A stretch of DNA of 64,000 nucleotides, taken from assembly GCF_947179165.1 (NCBI RefSeq), contig NC_077242.1, forward strand, positions 27,414,097-27,478,096, in the 5' to 3' direction. Position numbers and translations under genes: made by a program. The stretch comes from Solanum dulcamara (lineage: Eukaryota > Streptophyta > Magnoliopsida > Solanales > Solanaceae). Shown one piece after another: positions 59,091 to 64,000 of the stretch; position 1 is the first letter of the stretch; each line of letters starts with the position of its first letter. Below the pieces are notes generated by a model that worked only from the letters and a program-made list of their open reading frames with translations, made no database searches and was not told the origin of the DNA.

Positions 59091-59104
59091 AGGCTCTGAT
59101 ACCA
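59091..59104 (-). other. Primer binding site of element H
   Basis: The minus strand reads TGGTATCAGAGCCT, a perfect initiator-methionine tRNA primer site. It lies next to the LTR end at 59107. Confidence 0.85.
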
Positions 59105-59106
59105 TT

Positions 59107-61203
59107 AGTCACGATCCAAAATTCGAACGTGATGACACTTATCATTTCCCACCAAATAAGTCATCCTAACCCAATAATTGCAGAACTAAAAGCAAAAACA
59201 GTTCAAAAATAAGTAATTTGAAGATAAAAATAAAAGTCTTAGTCAACTATAAAATCCCCCACGGACTGGTTGTCATATGTAGAAGCCTTTAAATATAAAG
59301 ATACTGAAATAAATATAAGTCTCAAAACTCTGTCTCTCTAATAGAACAAAGTAAAAGTAAAGAGAAATACACAGGATTACCGCTATCAACAGCTACCTCT
59401 CAAATCCCCTTTGAAAGCCTCGAATGGAAAGAAAATTGAGTCATTGTCCAGTTTCTAAACCTACACAAGTGTAGTTAGTAAGAAGTGAGTACCAACAATG
59501 GTACTTAGCAAGTAAACAACTAAACTAAGCAAAGCTAATACAATGCAAGTACTCCTGTCATACCAACCGAATCCCTCAAACTATAACCTACATAGAAATC
59601 AGCCAGTCTAACAGCATAAGTGTATATATATATATCAACAAAAATACAGCTCAAGTCTTAGTCAAATCACACTAATCAATAGTATGAATCATGAAAATAT
59701 CAGGGGTAAACACAGTCCAGAAATAGCAAAAGATGTATGATGCAGTGTAGTGCAATGCAATGTCACATATAGTGATGCAAGTCTGTCCCAATGATACATA
59801 TCCGCTAACTAGTAGGTCGGAACCCATGGAGGTCACACATGGACCATGTATCCGCTGAAACCATTTTTCTTTGGTATAATCATCACTCGCTGGAACCATT
59901 TTCTTTTGGCATAATCATCACTCGCCGAGACCATTTTTTTCGGCATAATGCTCAAATCAATTCCATCTCAATATATCAGAACTAATCCAAATTAGCAATG
60001 TTCGTGTCAAACACAATGATGGAATGATATAATCAATAAGTCACAACACATATCCAAACAATATATCCAAGTGTTCACAATAAGCCAAGGATCGATTCAT
60101 ATAGAACACAACATGTTAAATCATCTCATTATCCATTTATTACCCCATTCTTTATTACCAAGTTCATGTGAATATCATATAATTCCCAAAAATCACTTTT
60201 GATTACTCTCCAACACATAAGACAGGAATACATGATCCTACAAGCTTAAGCAAAGGTTTAAAAATTCACTTGCCTCGATTTTCAATGCCAGACTACTTCA
60301 GAATTTGAGCTTTATCCTTACGTTGATGTTCCGAATCAAGATAATCTATTCAAATATGCAATTCCAATGGGAACACGAGTCTAATGATACCCAAATAGAT
60401 ATTTTGGAAAACAGACCAAAACTGACTCAAAATACCTGAAAGACACAATTTCGAAAATGAATAGCAAACCTAGAAATTTTATATGAAAATGATTCTTGAA
60501 GTATTTGAAATTTAGTTGTAAAAATGGAATTGAATTTGCACTTAAAATGAGCTCCAAATCATCAAAACATTAAAAACCCCATGTTCTTGAAAATTCCCAA
60601 ATTTTCTCAACTGAAATCCCCAAATTCAAGCCAAAATCAGTAAATAATTAATGGGTAATGATGAAATCATGATAAAAGAACTTACCCAACCAATATTCCT
60701 CTAAAATCTCTCAAGAATCATCCCTCTCGAGCTCCCTCAGATCCAACAATGGTGAAATAAGGTTTAAAACTCAATTTGGGGAATTAAATACTGTTTAGAA
60801 CGAAATATACCGTCGCGATCGCGGACATTTTACTCCGCGAATGCGGAGGTCAAGGGTCAAAGCCCTTTGCGAATGCGGTCAAGCTTCCGCGAACGTGAAG
60901 GCCAAATCGGTAGCCTTCTGTGATCGTGGACAAGCTTCCGCGAATGCGAAGAAGCTTGCACCAAACCTCACATATCAACAATTCAACACTTAGCAAAATC
61001 TCGGATTGGACGCTCGGGATTCGTTCAAAAATCCGAGAACACAAACTTTATATGCTGCCATACTAATTTTGACGTTTTGTACTCAATGGAACCATCGAAA
61101 TTCGAATTCAAGGTCTCTTTGATTCGGAACCTGAAAAGTCGCAACTAAACTAACTTAAGCCTCAAAATACCAAAATAAGCTCAGAACTTCCAAAGATTCA
61201 ACC
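59107..61203 (-). repeat. 5' LTR of element H, truncated
   Basis: This segment aligns with 44394 to about 46465 of the left LTR. It contains three copies of the 35-bp repeat (59854-59958) against two in the left LTR, and a CG-rich array at about 60810-60960. It stops at about 61203, 430 bases before the expected end, where AT-rich DNA begins. Confidence 0.8.
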
Positions 61204-61861
61204 ATATCAAACTCATACAATAAATTTTATGTATATAGTTGGTATGTAACTGTATTAAAATGATATCAAGTGATTGCTCAGATTATATAGATTATATGCA
61301 AAAATTATACTAAAAAATCTATAATTTTGAACTTCATAAATCATGATCAAAAGTACGAAAACATGTTTAATAGTGCATAGTACCACTAATAAAACAAAGT
61401 ATATGTAGTTTAATGTCAAAAACTAAATTTAAAATATCCAATATCTTAAAAAAAGAAGATATTCCTCTATTAATGGTATAAGTTGATTTACTCAAATTAT
61501 ATGCAAATATTATATTCGAAAAATCATAATTTAGAATTTCATAAAACATGATCAAAATTACGAATTGAATATCTAATTTATTGGTAGAGATTATTGTATA
61601 AGAAGAAGAAATATTTGGAGAAATAATGATGGAATTTTGTTTTTCTTTTTAAAAATTGAATATAATTAAAGAGAAAGGAAAAAAAAAAGTGTTAATCAAT
61701 GGGTTCCTAAATTTTAGCCCACTTAATTAACAGATATTTTAAACAAGTTTTTCTATCTTCCTTTCTTGAATTAAACCTAAATATGACAAAAAAATATACT
61801 CAAATATGTAAAGAATACAAATTGAAGAGAGAGAAAAATATAGTAGTTGTATTAATTATTA
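61204..61861. repeat. AT-rich DNA with a diverged direct repeat
   Basis: No gene is seen. A block at about 61285-61360 (ATTATATGCAAAAATTATAC ... CATGATCAAAAGTACGAA) returns at about 61497-61565 with changes, about 210 bases apart. This suggests an old duplication. Confidence 0.5.
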
Positions 61862-62117
61862 CTCCCTCCTCCCAACAATACTTGTCTACTTTTGATTTGT
61901 ACACTTCTTAAAAATCATAAGTGGAAGAATAAGTTTACCATATCAATTTTGAATATAATAAATATTATGTCTTGAAAAATGTAATAGGGAAATGACTATA
62001 ATTAATGATGATGGTAAATTAGGAACTAAGTGTAAAATTATCTCTTGATTTTATTAATTGGACAAATATTGTTGAATATCTATTTTAAGAATAATGGACA
62101 AGTAAATATGAACGGAG
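61862..62117. mobile_element. Stowaway-like MITE
   Basis: The left end is CTCCCTCCTCCCAACAATAC and the right end, read inverted, starts CTCCGTTCATATTTACTTG. TA lies at both sides (61860-61861 and 62118-62119), the target duplication of Tc1/mariner-type MITEs. The length is 256 bp and no ORF is present. Confidence 0.7.
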
Positions 62118-62623
62118 TAACTATCTCAAAAAAGAGAAAAAAAAACACCTCCTCTTTTGCGAAATTTTAGCCCATAGATATTTTTAATAACTCTATTTAT
62201 CTTACTTCCTTGAATTAAGCCTAAATATGGTAAAATTCACACTTAAATACGGTAATGGATTATTACTAGAAATTAATGCGTTTTTTTTTTATCTCTTCTA
62301 ATAATTGTGATAAGATTTAATATGTTAAAATGGTTAATTTAAATAAATTAAACACAATCTGTTAAGGGTTGTAATTAAAAATTTATAAAAATAGTAACTG
62401 TGTAAAAGACCATTTATAGACAGTAATATTAAGTCCTAAATAAGGTGATTTTTCCTTTATTTTCTTGTTTTCAATTGTTCATATTCAAGTAGCACAGAAT
62501 AACAAGCCATGTCTCAATATTTGTTGCTTTTACTCAAAAAGTTATCTGCAACTTCATACTTTAAGCATGTTCAAAAGTCTTGGTTTACATCTATTTTTTT
62601 TTTTAAAAAAGCAACAAACATTA
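62118..62623. other. AT-rich spacer
   Basis: I see nothing recognisable between the two MITEs. Confidence 0.5.
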
Positions 62624-62904
62624 AGAGTCTGTTTGACTTAGTTTATTTAAAATAACTTATAAGCTAAAAATAACTTATAAATCCCAAAAATTAAGTTAGG
62701 ATAGCTCAACTTATTCTTTTGGGATTATAACTTACTTTCACCTTATAAGCTGCTTTAGATAAACTAAGCCTAACAGATCCAACAAATTTTTTGGCTTATT
62801 TTAAGCATAAAATTGCTTTAAATTAATCAGCCAAACACTCAAAAAAACTAAAAACAACTTATAATGTGTTTTCATCAACTTAAAGCCAATCCAAACGGGC
62901 TCTT
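62624..62904. mobile_element. Inverted-repeat MITE (about 280 bp)
   Basis: The left end AGAGTCTGTTTGACTTAGTT and the inverted right end AAGAGCCCGTTTGGATTGGC are similar. Inside, the words AACTTATAAGCTAAAA and CTTATAAGCTGCTTTA recur in both orientations. TTA flanks the left end and TTAG the right, so a PIF/Harbinger or hAT type is possible. No ORF. Confidence 0.6.
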
Positions 62905-63909
62905 AGTTCTCATTCAAAAAATAAGAATGATATAAATGAACACATGAAAAGTAAGAATTCAGAAGATAGGATTTGTATTAAAATTTTAAATCTGTTATTC
63001 TATAAATTAATTAATTAGTGACAAGAAAACATAATCTTATTGGATTATTGATTTAACCATTAATAAAAAATTTGAAACAAATAATCGAACAAGTAATTTA
63101 ATAAAAAATTTTACAAAATTATTTAAAAATGAGATAAGTGTCAAAAACATATATAAACTATTCCTCTTTTTTGAGTTTCATACCTAAACTATTAAGAGTG
63201 TGAGTTTCACACCTAAACTATCACTTATTAGTTTGAGAAACACACCTCTCTCTTTTTATTCCACTTTCATCATGGTGTGTACTATACTCTCTCTTTTATT
63301 TTAAAAAAACTATCACATCACATTCAACATGGACAAAACATTCCACCTTGACAAAAAATTAAAGAAATTATTAAAAGTTAAAATTAAAGATTAAATTATT
63401 ACTATCCCTCCTCCCACGCCAAAAATAAAATTATAAAATAAAATATAAAATATTTTTCTTATCCCACTCCACCACTTTCTCTAACCATACGCCCCCTCAA
63501 TTTTTTTAAAAAAAATTCTTAATTCGTCCCCCCCCCGTTCAAATAATAATTTAGATATTATTTTAATTTTTTTCTTAAAAAAATTCTACCCCGCCTCACC
63601 TAAGCCTTTGCTTCCAAAAAAAATTCTCATTTTGTGTTAGATATAAACATATGATTTTAATTTTTTAGTTGCCACAAATTTTTTCTTAAAAATACAATTT
63701 TTATTTCTGTTACATTTGGTACGCAAGTGGAAAAAATATTTTTCTAAAAATATATGTACATATCTAACTCAAAACGAGAAAAATATATAAAAAAAAAATA
63801 AATAAATTAAGAGCGGAGGATTAGATGAGGCATGTATAATTTTATATTTTTTTAAAATAAAAATAATAATATTTTTTAGGAAGGAGTGGGAGAGGGGGTG
63901 AAGTACAAT
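62905..63909. other. AT-rich spacer
   Basis: No gene. A 22-bp block (GAGTTTCATACCTAAACTATTA) is repeated with changes at about 63173 and 63208; it looks like part of a transposon end. Homopolymer runs (C at 63530, A and T elsewhere) are frequent. Confidence 0.45.
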
Positions 63910-64000
63910 TGTAACGACCCATTAGGTCGTTTTGAGTACTAAAGCTTTTTATTTCATAAAATACTCATCCCATAAATTTTAATTGGTATTTTGGACTATT
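63910..64000 (+). mobile_element. Start of a gypsy-type LTR, cut by the window edge
   Basis: TGTAACGACCCATTAGGTCG begins at 63910, the usual start of a Solanaceae-type gypsy LTR in plus orientation. It follows a purine-rich stretch (GGAGTGGGAGAGGGGGTGAAG), which could be a polypurine tract. Whether it is a 5', 3' or solo LTR cannot be told. Confidence 0.5.

Larger units (their letters stand above)
44394..61203 (-). mobile_element. Gypsy-type element H, large LTRs, non-coding, holding a NUMT
   Basis: LTRs at 44394-46900 and 59107 to about 61203 are alike along their length. A primer site (59091-59104) touches the right one and a polypurine side (CCACCACTAAAAATTA, as in D) touches the left. 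The interior left (46901-47094) and right (about 55121-59090) have no readable gag or pol. Between them lies about 8 kb of mitochondrial DNA. The right LTR lacks about 430 bp of its end. H is best seen as a non-autonomous relative of D. Confidence 0.75.

Overview
This is plant nuclear DNA, most likely from a member of the Solanaceae. Two things point there: the style of the Ty3/gypsy and Ty1/copia elements, and a plant-type mitochondrial segment (cob fragment, plastid-derived trnN and psaA pieces). I see no convincing intact host gene. Almost everything recognisable is a retrotransposon, a small DNA transposon, a LINE or SINE remnant, or organelle DNA moved to the nucleus. Family names rest on motifs read by eye; no search was run.

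Layout. From 1 to 16.9 kb lies a minus-strand cluster of decayed Tekay/Del-like gypsy elements, called A, B, C and D here. One LTR (657-1331 plus about 8091-9590) sits between the pol end of B and the gag start of C, and the 5'-truncated element A (1332 to about 8090) interrupts it. Element D (about 10190-16894) has both LTRs, but most of its gag, protease and RT is deleted. From 16.9 to 19.0 kb are a copia gag fragment with its short LTR and a LINE-type RNase H remnant. A chromodomain-bearing gypsy element, E, with both LTRs fills 19044-24699.

From 24.7 to 31.3 kb the DNA is AT-rich. It holds a perfect 21-bp hairpin, a tRNA-like SINE head, an internally deleted copia element F (26966-30019) with a near-perfect target duplication, and a roughly 250-bp tandem repeat. 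A larger plus-strand copia element, G (about 31.3-36.6 kb), follows, with gag, protease, integrase, RT and RNase H still readable but broken. A minus-strand LINE (about 36.86-39.29 kb) has a 736-bp palindromic element inside its endonuclease region, flanked by AAATC on both sides. From 39.3 to 44.4 kb are a hAT-type MITE with a perfect 8-bp target duplication, a Stowaway-like MITE, SINE and RTE-LINE remnants and AT-rich spacer.

Element H (44394 to about 61203, minus strand) is a gypsy-type element with 2.5-kb LTRs and no recognisable coding capacity. Its interior contains about 8 kb of mitochondrial DNA (about 47095-55120, a NUMT). The last 2.8 kb is AT-rich with further MITEs, and a gypsy-type LTR end begins at 63910. 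The genes do not form a working pathway. The window records nested insertion, internal deletion and organelle DNA capture.
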